Origin: an uncultured Bacilli bacterium
GTDB taxonomy: Bacteria > Bacillota_I > Bacilli_A > RF39 > UBA660
Reading direction: 5' to 3'
Assembly (NCBI GenBank): GCA_934096315.1
Contig: CAKOLT010000014.1
Coordinates: 1-25,023 of the forward strand
DNA: 25,023 nucleotides
Shown: positions 7,983-16,103 of the stretch, in pieces
How positions within the stretch are numbered: the first letter of the stretch is position 1
Layout of the letters: every line of letters begins with the position of its first letter
Notes under the pieces: model-generated
Told to the model about the DNA's origin: nothing
What the model saw: the letters and a program-made list of their open reading frames with translations, nothing else
The model's database searches: none
Program-made: the position numbers and the translations under genes

Positions 7983-8873
7983 CTATTCTATAATAATCTG
8001 TTCTAAAATTAAATCTATATCATAAGCCTCTTTAACTCTATTTCGAATATATTCTATTAACTCTACTATATCATCTCCAGTAGCATTACCTGTATTAATA
8101 ATAAAATTAGCATGTTTTAATGATACCTGTGCTCCTCCAATAGTATACCCTTTTAACCCAAGCTTCTCTATTAAACTCCCTGCATACATCCCCTCTGGAT
8201 TACGAAATACACTTCCTGCAGAAGGATATTCCAAAGGTTGAGATTCCTTTCTCTTTATAATTCTACGCTTAACAACCTCATGCATCTCTTGTTTATCCCC
8301 TGGTTTTAAATCCATCTCCACTTCCACAATCACAAAATCTGGATTATTCTTAAATAGTGAAGAGCGATAAGAAAACTTCATTTCTTCATTAGTAAACATA
8401 GATATATTTAAATCTCTATCAATAGCCTTAACCCTAGTTACTACATCAGACATACTCTCATTATATGCCCCTGCATTCATACAAGTACTAGCCCCAACTT
8501 CCCCAGGAATAGCCCCTGCAAACTCTAACCCAGATAACCCCTCATTAATAGTAGTAGCAGCCAGTTTCAAAAGAAGACACCCTGCCCCTACAGTTATATG
8601 ATTATCCTCTATTTTAATACTATTTAATTCATCTAATTTTATGATAACCCCATCATATTTATGACATTTAAATATAGTATTAGACCCATTACCCAAAAAC
8701 ATATACTTAATGTTATTTTCTTTTAAATATTTTATTAAACTAATAATCTTATCATAAGTATCTGGAAATACTATATATTTACACTTAACATCTAACCTAT
8801 ATGTATTATATCTTTTTAAAGATATATTCTCTTTATATCTAATATTATTTTCTCTAATAAAATCTCTTATCAC
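7983..8873 (-). CDS. murB: UDP-N-acetylenolpyruvoylglucosamine reductase MurB
   Basis: Cytoplasmic FAD enzyme that reduces UDP-GlcNAc-enolpyruvate to UDP-MurNAc with NADPH in peptidoglycan precursor synthesis. Seen: the FAD-binding FLGNGSNTIF, GLEFAGAIPGEVGASTCMNA, and YPSAGSVFRNP holding the catalytic Ser, with a Glu near the C-terminus (LILEQIIIE). The 296 residues fit the shorter Gram-positive MurB type. The GTG start at 8873 lies within the end of murG (20-base overlap), so the two are translationally coupled. Confidence 0.96.
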   Translation of the reverse strand: MIRDFIRENNIRYKENISLKRYNTYRLDVKCKYIVFPDTYDKIISLIKYLKENNIKYMFLGNGSNTIFKCHKYDGVIIKLDELNSIKIEDNHITVGAGCLLLKLAATTINEGLSGLEFAGAIPGEVGASTCMNAGAYNESMSDVVTRVKAIDRDLNISMFTNEEMKFSYRSSLFKNNPDFVIVEVEMDLKPGDKQEMHEVVKRRIIKRKESQPLEYPSAGSVFRNPEGMYAGSLIEKLGLKGYTIGGAQVSLKHANFIINTGNATGDDIVELIEYIRNRVKEAYDIDLILEQIIIE

Positions 8874-9948
8874 TCATCATCAGATCCTTTAGAATTTCAT
8901 ATATCCTTGTACTAGAGTCCTTAACTCCATATCTTTTTAGGTTAGATTTAATCTCATTATACTCCTTAGAATTATTTAAAAGCCCATCTATCTCATTTAA
9001 AAGATTATCCTTAGTAAGCTTATCTTCCTCAAGTATTACCCCCGCTTTCTTATCCACTAAAGAAATAGCATTCTTATACTGGTGATTATTTGTAACATAT
9101 GGACTAGGTATAAATATAGATGGTATAGCTAAAGCTATTATCTCACTCATAGTAGTAGCCCCTGCTCTTGTTATAATAACATCAGATATCTTCATAACCC
9201 TTGGTAAATCATCTATATAAGGTGTAACCTTAACATTACTTGGAATATTAATTTTATTTATTTTAGAATACTCATCTTTACCAGTTACAAACAACACTTC
9301 ATAATCCTTCTTACCAAAATCCCTTAAATAAGAAGATATCTTCTCATTAACAGAACTACTACCTAAAGACCCCATAACAATAAGAACTAACTTCTTACCC
9401 TCAGTAAGATTAAACTCTTTCTTACTAGCACTCTTCGTCTTAATAGCATTTTCACTACAAGGATTACCTGTATAAACAACTTTCTCACTAGGAAATAACT
9501 TTAAAGCACTCTCAAAACTAACCCCAATTTTATCAGCATATTTAGTTAAATACTTATTAGAAAGTCCTACTGATGAATTTTGCTCATGAATAAAAGTCTT
9601 CTTACCCAGTTTTTTAGCAGCCCATATAACCGGAGCAGTAACATACCCCCCAGTTCCAATCACTATATCTGGATTAAACTCTTTAATTATCTTTTTACAA
9701 GTATGTTTAGCCTTTTCAAACTTATATAAATTCTTAAAATTATCTATAGTAATCTTTCTCTTTAATCCCTTTATATCTATTCCAACATATTTAATATTTA
9801 ACTTAGGTATTATATCTTTTTCCATACGATCTAACGTACCTATATATAGTATCTCACTATCCTTCTCCTCTTTTAATATTTTATTAATAATCGCTATAGC
9901 AGGATATATATGCCCTCCAGTACCTCCTGCAGTTATGATTGCTCTCAT
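8854..9948 (-). CDS. murG: Undecaprenyl-PP-MurNAc-pentapeptide GlcNAc transferase MurG
   Basis: Peripheral membrane GT-B glycosyltransferase that adds GlcNAc to lipid I to form lipid II. Seen: the N-terminal loop TAGGTGGHIYPA, VIGTGGYVTAPVIWAAKKLG, HEQNSSVGLSNKYL, VMGSLGSSSVNE, and the UDP-GlcNAc site ITRAGATTMSEIIAL. The length of 364 is normal and all signature loops are intact. AGAGGTG precedes ATG 9948. It is the first gene of murG-murB-ftsQ; a -10 lies upstream at 9977-9982. Confidence 0.96.
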   Translation of the reverse strand: MRAIITAGGTGGHIYPAIAIINKILKEEKDSEILYIGTLDRMEKDIIPKLNIKYVGIDIKGLKRKITIDNFKNLYKFEKAKHTCKKIIKEFNPDIVIGTGGYVTAPVIWAAKKLGKKTFIHEQNSSVGLSNKYLTKYADKIGVSFESALKLFPSEKVVYTGNPCSENAIKTKSASKKEFNLTEGKKLVLIVMGSLGSSSVNEKISSYLRDFGKKDYEVLFVTGKDEYSKINKINIPSNVKVTPYIDDLPRVMKISDVIITRAGATTMSEIIALAIPSIFIPSPYVTNNHQYKNAISLVDKKAGVILEEDKLTKDNLLNEIDGLLNNSKEYNEIKSNLKRYGVKDSSTRIYEILKDLMMSDKRFY

Positions 9949-9976
9949 TTTACACCTCTCGCTCTTTATATACTAT

Positions 9977-10004
9977 ATTATATCAAATATTAAGGAAAAT
10001 GTAA
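9977..10004 (-). promoter_or_regulatory. Probable promoter of murG-murB-ftsQ
   Basis: A consensus -10 TATAAT (9977-9982) lies about 30 bases before the murG start. The best -35 is TTACAT (9999-10004) at 16 bases, a weak match. The site lies downstream of the terminator of the preceding surface-protein operon, so a new promoter is expected here. Confidence 0.5.
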
Positions 10005-10045
10005 TCTTTTTACTTATTATTTTAAAAAAATGTTTTTATGTAAAA

Positions 10046-10072
10046 GAATAACTGACTTTTTGTCAGTTATTC
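10046..10072 (-). terminator. Terminator of the surface-protein operon
   Basis: On the minus strand, GAATAACTGAC, a 5-base A loop, and GTCAGTTATTC form an 11-bp perfect stem followed by TTTT. The stem includes the TAA stop of the 176-residue gene. It separates the surface-protein genes from murG. Confidence 0.85.
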
Positions 10073-10597
10073 AAATGTAGCCCTAGCTATAGCATCCACT
10101 CTAAGTTTACCCGTTATTTTACTATTTAAAGCGTTATTAGACATCTCACTGCCATTAAGCCAAATATACACATCAAAAGAATCAACATCCGTAGTAAGTG
10201 CATAATTCTTAAGCACATACAATTTAGAATTATTACTATATCCCTCAAAAGTACCAGTAGTTACATATTCATTATTCTTATATAACTCCCATACCAAAGC
10301 CTTACTTGCTAAAGGCTCATCAATAGTATCTATTTGTATATATATATTACAGTTTGCTCCAATACTACCCTCTTTTAAACTAAGTTTAACATTACCATAT
10401 ATATCATTACTCTTCTCACTTCGAGGATATAAAGAACCAGATAATACCCCCCCATTAGTATAGTCTATATTAAAGTTACCAGTAGACCCCCCTTGTAAAG
10501 AAGTATCCCTATTAACTATTAAATAGGCATAAGTAATCCCTAATGCTAGAGATATAATTATTAAAATCATTCCAATTAATAATGCTTTCTTATTCAT
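10067..10597 (-). CDS. Small surface protein with N-terminal signal segment (TasA/CalY-like fold possible)
   Basis: This 176-residue protein is not a family I recognise with certainty. Seen: MNKKALLIGMILIIISLALG, a signal-like helix ending ITYAYLIVNRD, then a beta-rich region. Its second half (LVWELYKNNEYVTTGTFEGY, then DVYIWLNGSEMSNNALNSKI) is clearly related to residues 100-200 of the larger neighbour (FKWTLVKDNTIVSEGNFNG, YILYLWKDG). The TYAYL and NFNIDYTNGG pattern after the helix recalls SipW-dependent TasA/camelysin proteins; this is inference. It lacks the long C-terminal domain of its two neighbours. AAGAAGG precedes ATG 10597. It is the last gene of the operon, 37 bases after the larger paralogue. 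Confidence 0.8.
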   Translation of the reverse strand: MNKKALLIGMILIIISLALGITYAYLIVNRDTSLQGGSTGNFNIDYTNGGVLSGSLYPRSEKSNDIYGNVKLSLKEGSIGANCNIYIQIDTIDEPLASKALVWELYKNNEYVTTGTFEGYSNNSKLYVLKNYALTTDVDSFDVYIWLNGSEMSNNALNSKITGKLRVDAIARATFE

Positions 10598-10634
10598 AAT
10601 TACCTTCTTTCTGTTAAATTAGTTTTATTAAGGG

Positions 10635-12275
10635 TTATCCCCTTGTTACTACATATGGGTTAGATTCTTCTCCAGTGCCTACGGTTATTATTACATCTGG
10701 AGTTAGATAAAAGACTGGACGAACCGAACCCCCGCCGATGAAGTCGCTGCCGTTGACGTAGCCATCCGAATGGACGAGGCACGCATAATCAGGGTAGACA
10801 GAGTAGGGAGACTGTAACCACTCAAATCGTTTTATATAAAGCCAATCTTTTTGATAACAACTTTTGGAATAAGAGCTTAAATTAGTTCGTGTCGCACATG
10901 TACTTCCTGCGGCATATCCATAATCTGATGGATACATTAATGCCACTTTTCCTTCCCAGTATAATGGTCTATTAGTATCATATCTTCCACTATTATTTCC
11001 TGTTTTAGTTCTTTCATATGTATACATGGTAGTTGTTGTTACTTCACTTGCATTATGTCCTGCTAGATAATATCTAGAGTTTCCAATCATGCTTTTAGCA
11101 GTACCACTTAACTTATAATTAGTGAAGTCTACATCTTTTTCATGTATTCCACTTTTGTCATAATAGTCAATATTAGTATACATATAATAATAATAATAAT
11201 ACATCTTTCCTTTATTAGCAGTATCACTCCACCAAATACCACTATTTAACATTATCATAAGTGTACTACCACTAGTGGTACTATTGCTATAGTTATTAGT
11301 TATATTATTTCTTGTCTCTGTTGGAGTTGCCCATATATTTGCATATGTTTCATCTGATTTCATATCCCATGCAAAGGTATCAACAGTTCCATCGGTAAGA
11401 GCAGTTGCCTTTATAACCTTTAACCTATTCTCTCCAGTTAACTCATCATAAATACTTCCTATTATCCTATATAAATGTTTATCTGGACACGTACTCTTCC
11501 CTTCATAATCTAGACATATATAGTTATTAGGATTAGCCCCATAATATCTATAATCATCTACTGCTGGTATTACTTCTCCAGTTACACTATCAGCACTACT
11601 TATCTCATCATGATGTACTTTATATACCCCACTACCTGAGTCCCCAGTAGATCCATCATCTAGACTCTCTACTACTTCAGTACCTAAGTAATTTGGAGCA
11701 GGAATAGTCCCCTCTACTGTTAGGGCAAAATCAAAACCTTGATCCTGCATATTACTATCATTTCCACTATTACCATCTTTCCATAGATATAATATATAAT
11801 TACTTAGAGTAGAACTTAAATGCTTATTACTACTTACTGTATTAGCATTAGATAGTGTTACTAACTCTATAACATCACTATTACTCTTACCATTAAAATT
11901 ACCCTCACTTACTATAGTATTATCTTTAACTAGAGTCCACTTAAAATTAGAGACTGCTAAATACTGACTTATCTCATTAATATTTAATTTCATAGTAGCT
12001 ATTACTGTCTCATCTACGTCAGACTTTAACTTAATACCAATATTCTTCTTTACTGCCCCTCTACTAGTATAACTCTTAACAGGCACTAAATTAGCTCCCT
12101 CAATATCTGCTTCACCATCTGAGTATACCATTGCCCCTTCTACTGTAAAACTAATATCTTTATTAGTATTACTATTCCATATAAAGTACCCAAAAGCTAC
12201 ACTTATTCCCGTTAATAATATAACAATTAGTACTAATATAATCATAAATTTAGGAGTCTTCTTTTTATCTTCCAT
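10635..12275 (-). CDS. Large surface protein with hypervariable lectin-like C-terminal domain (candidate DGR target)
   Basis: About 546 residues in three parts. (1) A basic tail and one hydrophobic signal/anchor helix ending LTGISVAFGYFIWNS. (2) A beta-rich domain (about 40-200) shared with the 176-residue neighbour and with the left-edge paralogue. (3) After a Gly/Ser/Asp linker, a C-terminal domain of about 330 residues with many aromatics and Cys residues (YICLDYEGKSTCPDKHLYRI, GSTCATRTNL, KSCYQKDWL). It ends with a patch WLQSPYS...SDGYVN...SVRPVFYL, a layout found in C-type-lectin-like variable domains of the DUF6273/FGE-sulfatase kind (my recollection, not a search). That patch (10716-10808) is 59% GC by hand count. 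Start: ATG 12275, preceded by AAAGGTGAT; an upstream in-frame GTG is less likely. Likely exposed on the cell surface and binding a ligand. Confidence 0.85.
   Translation of the reverse strand: MEDKKKTPKFMIILVLIVILLTGISVAFGYFIWNSNTNKDISFTVEGAMVYSDGEADIEGANLVPVKSYTSRGAVKKNIGIKLKSDVDETVIATMKLNINEISQYLAVSNFKWTLVKDNTIVSEGNFNGKSNSDVIELVTLSNANTVSSNKHLSSTLSNYILYLWKDGNSGNDSNMQDQGFDFALTVEGTIPAPNYLGTEVVESLDDGSTGDSGSGVYKVHHDEISSADSVTGEVIPAVDDYRYYGANPNNYICLDYEGKSTCPDKHLYRIIGSIYDELTGENRLKVIKATALTDGTVDTFAWDMKSDETYANIWATPTETRNNITNNYSNSTTSGSTLMIMLNSGIWWSDTANKGKMYYYYYYMYTNIDYYDKSGIHEKDVDFTNYKLSGTAKSMIGNSRYYLAGHNASEVTTTTMYTYERTKTGNNSGRYDTNRPLYWEGKVALMYPSDYGYAAGSTCATRTNLSSYSKSCYQKDWLYIKRFEWLQSPYSVYPDYACLVHSDGYVNGSDFIGGGSVRPVFYLTPDVIITVGTGEESNPYVVTRG
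10716..10808 (-). other. Hypervariable segment 1 (candidate DGR variable region)
   Basis: These 31 codons encode PYSVYPDYACLVHSDGYVNG then SDFIGGGSVRP. Hand count gives 55 G/C of 93 (59%), far above the surroundings. Against the aligned segment at 12370-12462 there are no gaps, 21 of 31 residues differ, and 28 of 38 base differences lie at codon positions 1 and 2. Strongly conserved sequence resumes at once on the 3' side (GTTCGTCCAGT onward), where a DGR would have its homology-initiation site. No template repeat was found in the window. Confidence 0.6.
11254..11489 (-). repeat. 236-bp direct repeat, copy 1 (shared with 12905-13140)
   Basis: By base-by-base reading, 236 consecutive bases are identical to 12905-13140. 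The block encodes the start of the conserved C-terminal domain, from about CPDKHLYRI through STTSGSTLMI. Perfect identity including silent sites means recent duplication or gene conversion between the tandem paralogues. Confidence 0.93.
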
Positions 12276-12288
12276 ATTTATCACCTTT

Positions 12289-13467
12289 CTATCCCCTTGT
12301 TACTACATATGGGTTTGTTTCTTCTCCAGTGCCTCCGGTTATTATTACATCTGGGGTTAGATAGAAAACTGGACGAACCACACCCGCATCGCCGCTGTAG
12401 ATGTCATCAACGTGGCCCGTCGTGATGACACGAAACACAGTGTAAGAGTCGGAAGAATATGGTAGCAAAAAATACTGCCATTTTGATGTGTCTAATAACC
12501 AATCTGTGCTCTTACAACTAGTGAAATAAGTGCTTAAATTAGTCCCTGTAGCACATGTCTCTCCCGCTGCATAACCATAATCAGATGGATACATTAATCC
12601 TACTTTTCCTTCCCAATATAATGGTCTATCTGTATTATATCTCCCATTATTATATCCCGTTTTTGTTCTTTCATATGTATACATGGTGGTAGTTGTTACT
12701 GCACTTGTATTATGTCCTGCTAGATAATATCTAGAGTCCCCAATTAAACCTTTAGCTGTACTGCTTAACTTATAATTAGTGAAGTCTACATCTGTTTCAT
12801 TTATTCCACTTAGGTTATTATAGTCATAATTATCAAAAGAATAATAATCATACATCTTTCCTGTATTAGTAGTATCACTCCACCAAATACCACTATTTAG
12901 CATAATCATAAGTGTACTACCACTAGTGGTACTATTGCTATAGTTATTAGTTATATTATTTCTTGTCTCTGTTGGAGTTGCCCATATATTTGCATATGTT
13001 TCATCTGATTTCATATCCCATGCAAAGGTATCAACAGTTCCATCGGTAAGAGCAGTTGCCTTTATAACCTTTAACCTATTCTCTCCAGTTAACTCATCAT
13101 AAATACTTCCTATTATCCTATATAAATGTTTATCTGGACATGTAGTCTTCCATTTATAATCTAGACATACATAGTTATTAGGATTAGCCCCATAATACCT
13201 ATAATCATCTACTGCTGGTATTATATCACCAGTTACACTATCAGTACTACTTATCTCGTCGTGATGTACTTTATATACTCCACTACCAGAATCACCATTA
13301 CTTCCGTCATCTAGACTCTCTACTAATTTAGTACCTAACATATACTTTAAAGTAGTATTACTATTCCATATAAAATAACCAAAAGCTACACTTATTCCTG
13401 TTAATAATACAACAATTAGTACTGATATAATCATAAATTTAGGAGACTTCTTTTCTTTATCTTCCAT
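12289..13467 (-). CDS. Surface protein paralogue 2, short form with hypervariable lectin-like domain (candidate DGR target)
   Basis: About 392 residues, first gene of the operon. Seen: the same basic tail and signal/anchor helix (LTGISVAFGYFIWNSNTT), then a direct jump to GTKLVESLDDG and the C-terminal domain, so the beta-rich middle domain of about 160 residues present in the downstream paralogue is absent (a clean in-frame loss or gain). The C-terminal domain is nearly identical in its first half and ends VVRPVFYLTPDVIITGGTG. Between DWLLDTSKWQYFLLPYS and VVRP lies the hypervariable patch. Start: ATG 13467 with GGGTGAT upstream. The stop codon almost abuts the ribosome binding site of the next gene. 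Probably an exported, surface-anchored ligand-binding protein. Confidence 0.85.
   Translation of the reverse strand: MEDKEKKSPKFMIISVLIVVLLTGISVAFGYFIWNSNTTLKYMLGTKLVESLDDGSNGDSGSGVYKVHHDEISSTDSVTGDIIPAVDDYRYYGANPNNYVCLDYKWKTTCPDKHLYRIIGSIYDELTGENRLKVIKATALTDGTVDTFAWDMKSDETYANIWATPTETRNNITNNYSNSTTSGSTLMIMLNSGIWWSDTTNTGKMYDYYSFDNYDYNNLSGINETDVDFTNYKLSSTAKGLIGDSRYYLAGHNTSAVTTTTMYTYERTKTGYNNGRYNTDRPLYWEGKVGLMYPSDYGYAAGETCATGTNLSTYFTSCKSTDWLLDTSKWQYFLLPYSSDSYTVFRVITTGHVDDIYSGDAGVVRPVFYLTPDVIITGGTGEETNPYVVTRG
12370..12462 (-). other. Hypervariable segment 2 (candidate DGR variable region)
   Basis: These 31 codons encode PYSSDSYTVFRVITTGHVDD then IYSGDAGVVRP. Hand count gives 50 G/C of 93 (54%). 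Length and frame match segment 1 exactly, with shared anchor residues P-Y-S at the start, single Val/Gly positions inside and V-R-P at the end. It ends in the same strongly conserved 3' flank. Confidence 0.6.
12905..13140 (-). repeat. 236-bp direct repeat, copy 2 (shared with 11254-11489)
   Basis: Identical over 236 bases to copy 1; see that entry. The first differing base on the left is in the AATCATA/TATCATA context at 12904, and on the right at 13141. Confidence 0.93.
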
Positions 13468-13496
13468 ATCCAATCACCCTTTCATTATATATTTAA

Positions 13497-13525
13497 ATTT
13501 TAACATATAATAATTAATATTACAA
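13497..13525 (-). promoter_or_regulatory. Promoter of the surface-protein operon
   Basis: A -10 TAAAAT (13497-13502) lies 17 bases from a -35 TTGTAA (13520-13525), about 30 bases before the start at 13467. Very AT-rich surroundings make chance matches likely. Confidence 0.5.
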
Positions 13526-13654
13526 GTAATTTAAAAAAATTGCAGTAAAAAAGAGTAAATAAATTTATTTTATTAAAAATAGGTAAAATTTATCAAAAAA
13601 TATTTTATCTGTTTTTTTCTTCTCAAACCTAGATATTTTAAACCACAACGAAAA

Positions 13655-13669
13655 AACCTTTTTCAGGTT
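13655..13669 (-). terminator. Possible terminator after the broken transposase
   Basis: On the minus strand AACCT, loop GAAAA and AGGTT are followed by TTTTTC. The stem is only 5 bp, so this is weak. The rest of 13526-13721 is AT-rich and I see no gene in it. Confidence 0.4.
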
Positions 13670-13721
13670 AAAATTTTTTTTTAATAAAACACTGGACTTT
13701 AAAGAATAAATGTTGTATAAT

Positions 13722-15046
13722 TTAATCATCAAATCTTAATTGAAAGTTAGTTTCTAAATAATTAAGATCTGAGTTGGTTGAAGTAAGTGAGTTTAATAAA
13801 TTGGCACTTACTTCTTTTATTTTAAGTTTTAATGATTTAGTTAATTTATTACCATTTTCTAATAGTTGTCTTATAGTATGGGCAAATTGAATAAAAAAGT
13901 AATGATTTTTTAATGCGGTATCATTTCTAGAATTTAAATGAGTAATATTAAAAAGTCTATGTTTTTGATTATAAAAGCCTTGATTTTCAATTTTCCAACG
14001 ATTTCTACCTAAGCAAACAATACTTTTAATATTTCCATCTGTTACAATTAAATTAGTAATATAATGAAAATTGGGAGTTTTATTTTTCTTTGTTTCAGTA
14101 AACTTAATAATATTAAATTTATGCTTTTTATATTTATAATTATTGTCAAGAAAATAGTTTTTGGTAGTACAATCATTAAAACATTCTATATAATCTTTAA
14201 ATACGGTTCTTAATCTATCATTAAGATTAAATATATATTTCCAATTATTTTGTTTACATATATCCATTATAGGTGAAGTGCAATATAAAGCATCCGCAGT
14301 TAAAATGAACTTTTGCTTAGGATAATTTTTTTAATTCTTTTTACCATTCTTTCGAAAGCTGTTGTTTCAAAGTCTTGCTTTTGGCTCTCATTTAAAGTTT
14401 CTGTGTTCTCAATCCATTCACTATCCAAACTAATTACTATATTCCCAACTACTAATTTACATTCTAAAATATATTTACAATAGGCAATTTTTCCATCCTT
14501 GCATTTTCTCTTAATACAATTATTATTTAAATTATAACTATGGCTGGAAAGTCCAGAGCCATCCACAATAAGTTGAAAATATCCGTCATATTTATATCTA
14601 TCAAACATTTTTGAGCGAATAAGAGATTTAACAATATATTTTTGAATATCCCTAAGTTCATCAGTTTTGATATTCATAAACACATCTTGAATTTCGTGCT
14701 TTTCGAATGGAACTAAATCTAACATAATTTCAACATCATCTATAATAGCAACTCCATTTCCACGATATTTGTGATTTTCAAACACTTTATTATTTCTCAT
14801 AATTTTTAACATATCAAAATGTATTTTTGATATCTGTTCGTAATAAATATCATCAATTGCATCTCTTAAAGCATGTGTTTTTGGTTTAAATTTTTTTTTG
14901 CAAAAACTCCGTCTAATTTATTTTGTCTAGAACTAAATATTGCTTGCTGTACGCGATTCACACTCGGTCTCCAACTTAGAAAGCCCATCATCATTACTTT
15001 AATTGCTGTAGATGGTTTTGTGTAAGCATTATTATTTTTAAAACAC
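13722..15046 (-). pseudogene. DDE transposase, 5'-truncated and broken by two frameshifts
   Basis: Three consecutive frames rebuild one IS4-like transposase. Part 1 (about 15046-14900) reads AYTKPSTAIKVMMMGFLSWR and RVQQAIFSSRQNKLDGVF. Part 2 (to 14300) contains LIVDGSGLSSHSYN, with the first catalytic Asp. Part 3 begins KFILTADALYCTSPIMDICK (second Asp) and has GRNRWKIENQGFYNQKHRLF (the Arg-x3-Glu motif with the catalytic Glu). Breaks are at the T9 run 14891-14899 and the T7 run 14326-14332 (A runs in the coding sense); each is restored by one extra A. An in-frame TAG lies just upstream of part 1 and no N-terminus is found, so the 5' end is missing. I could not find convincing terminal inverted repeats. 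Either a dead relic or, less likely, a slippage-expressed transposase. Exact IS family not assigned. Confidence 0.8.
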
Positions 15047-15218
15047 TACTTGCACAAGTGTCTTTTGCCTAAAAATATCAATTTTATTAAAAATACAAAT
15101 GATATAATTTCATACTTATCAAATTTAGTATATAACATTACTATGCAAAGCAATTAATAACAATTTACTATTTCAAAGAACTAAAGTACAAACAAATGTC
15201 CAATTTACTTTAACATCT
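15047..15218. other. AT-rich gap, no gene seen
   Basis: Between the truncated transposase and the frameshifted membrane protein I see no open frame with a ribosome binding site and no strong hairpin. It probably holds the junction left by element loss. Confidence 0.5.
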
Positions 15219-15693
15219 TCATTGACAATTTTTGTTGTAGGTAAATTTTACGTTTATATTTTCAACCTTCATTTCTTTTTCTATTGATTTTAGTTTTTCA
15301 TTACTTTTGACTATTAAAATTATTCCCACTATATATAAAGGCCAAATAATCATTGATAAAATTAATAAAATTAGAATAAAATTACTAGCACCTCCTAATG
15401 TAAAAATTATTGAAAGAATTATTGCTCCCAAAAAAGGGAATAAAGCCTAATATTCTAAATATTTTTAACCTTATTTTATACTTTTCAATATTATCTATTG
15501 ATTTTTCATTATTTGTTTTTATAAATAAACCTACTATTAATAAAATTAATGATAATATAAAAAGTATATTTTCTTCTGGTTCAAAACCTGAATCTAACAT
15601 TTTTTCAAAAAGTCCTCCTGCTAAAACAGATTCTATTGTAATATATATTAAAGATAATACTATTAATAATATTTTTAATATTTTTTTATTCAT
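15219..15693 (-). pseudogene. Small membrane protein of unknown function, frameshifted
   Basis: The N-terminal part (ATG 15693, MNKKILKILLIVLSLIYI) gives a signal-like helix, then a second helix (ILFILSLILLIVGLFI) and IFRILGFIPF. In that frame the protein ends soon after in FGSNNSFNNF and a stop. Shifting frame at the A6 run 15430-15435 (T run in the coding sense) by removing one base gives FIPFLGAIILSIIFTLGG, followed by another hydrophobic helix (ILLILSMIIWPLYIVGIILI) and a charged tail, a much more natural protein of about 158 residues with four helices. AAAGGA lies 12 bases before the start. Function unknown. It lies in the mobile-element zone. Confidence 0.65.
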
Positions 15694-15908
15694 AATTCTA
15701 ATCATTCCTTTCCACTTCACTACGTCCGTTTAAGACACAAACAACAGTGAAAATATTTCATAATTTTTCATTATTTGTTATAAAAGTAAACTGTTATCAG
15801 GTAAACTAAAGACAATGAGAAGTTGAGTAGTGATAAGACTAGTTTCTTAAACCCATATTGTTATATGTGTCGATTATCTCAAAAATGCAATGAATGTGTC
15901 ATTAGATT

Positions 15909-16067
15909 TTATATCAACATCTGAGAGCATAGTATTTCATTATCTTTAATGGTAAAATATGTTGGACGTTTTTTTCCACGTTCATGATTAGTCATAAGAT
16001 TTTCATCATTAACCATATCAAAAAATTCATCTTTAATATGATATAGATACCCAGTTTGAACTTTCAC
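15909..16067 (-). pseudogene. Truncated toxin fragment resembling type III TA toxin (CptN/ToxN-like)
   Basis: GTG 16067, with GGAG 8 bases upstream, starts VKVQTGYLYHIKDEFFDMVN, then ENLMTNHERGKKRPTYFTIK. From memory this resembles the N-terminus of CptIN-family toxins (Y-IKD-FF---D--LM-N-E-GKKRP-Y), endoribonucleases of about 150 residues held in check by an RNA pseudoknot. The frame stops after about 52 residues in an unrelated tail (ILCSQMLI), so most of the enzyme is missing. Just upstream is a strong hairpin terminator (16104-16132), the layout of type III systems where antitoxin RNA, terminator and toxin follow in order. Family assignment is inference. Confidence 0.5.
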
Positions 16068-16103
16068 ATTATCAACTCCACGTATAGTATAACACAAATA
16101 AAA

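Noticed and set aside
10046..10072. A riboswitch or attenuator in front of murG
   Set aside because: The hairpin overlaps the stop codon of the preceding gene and is followed by a T run, so it is that gene's terminator; the murG -10 lies downstream.
10067..13525. A DGR reverse transcriptase or template repeat inside the window
   Set aside because: No protein here carries RT motifs, and no second copy of the conserved flank GGTTCGTCCAGT was found outside the two paralogues. If a DGR exists, its core must lie off-window.
13526..15100. Terminal inverted repeats for the broken DDE transposase
   Set aside because: AAAACACT occurs near both ends but in the same orientation, and candidate inverse pairs (such as AAAACACTGG with AAAAGACACTTG) have too many mismatches.
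15410..15733. A 107-codon open frame on the plus strand
   Set aside because: It is antisense to the frameshifted membrane protein gene, has no ribosome binding site of note, and its hydrophobic runs mirror the opposite strand.
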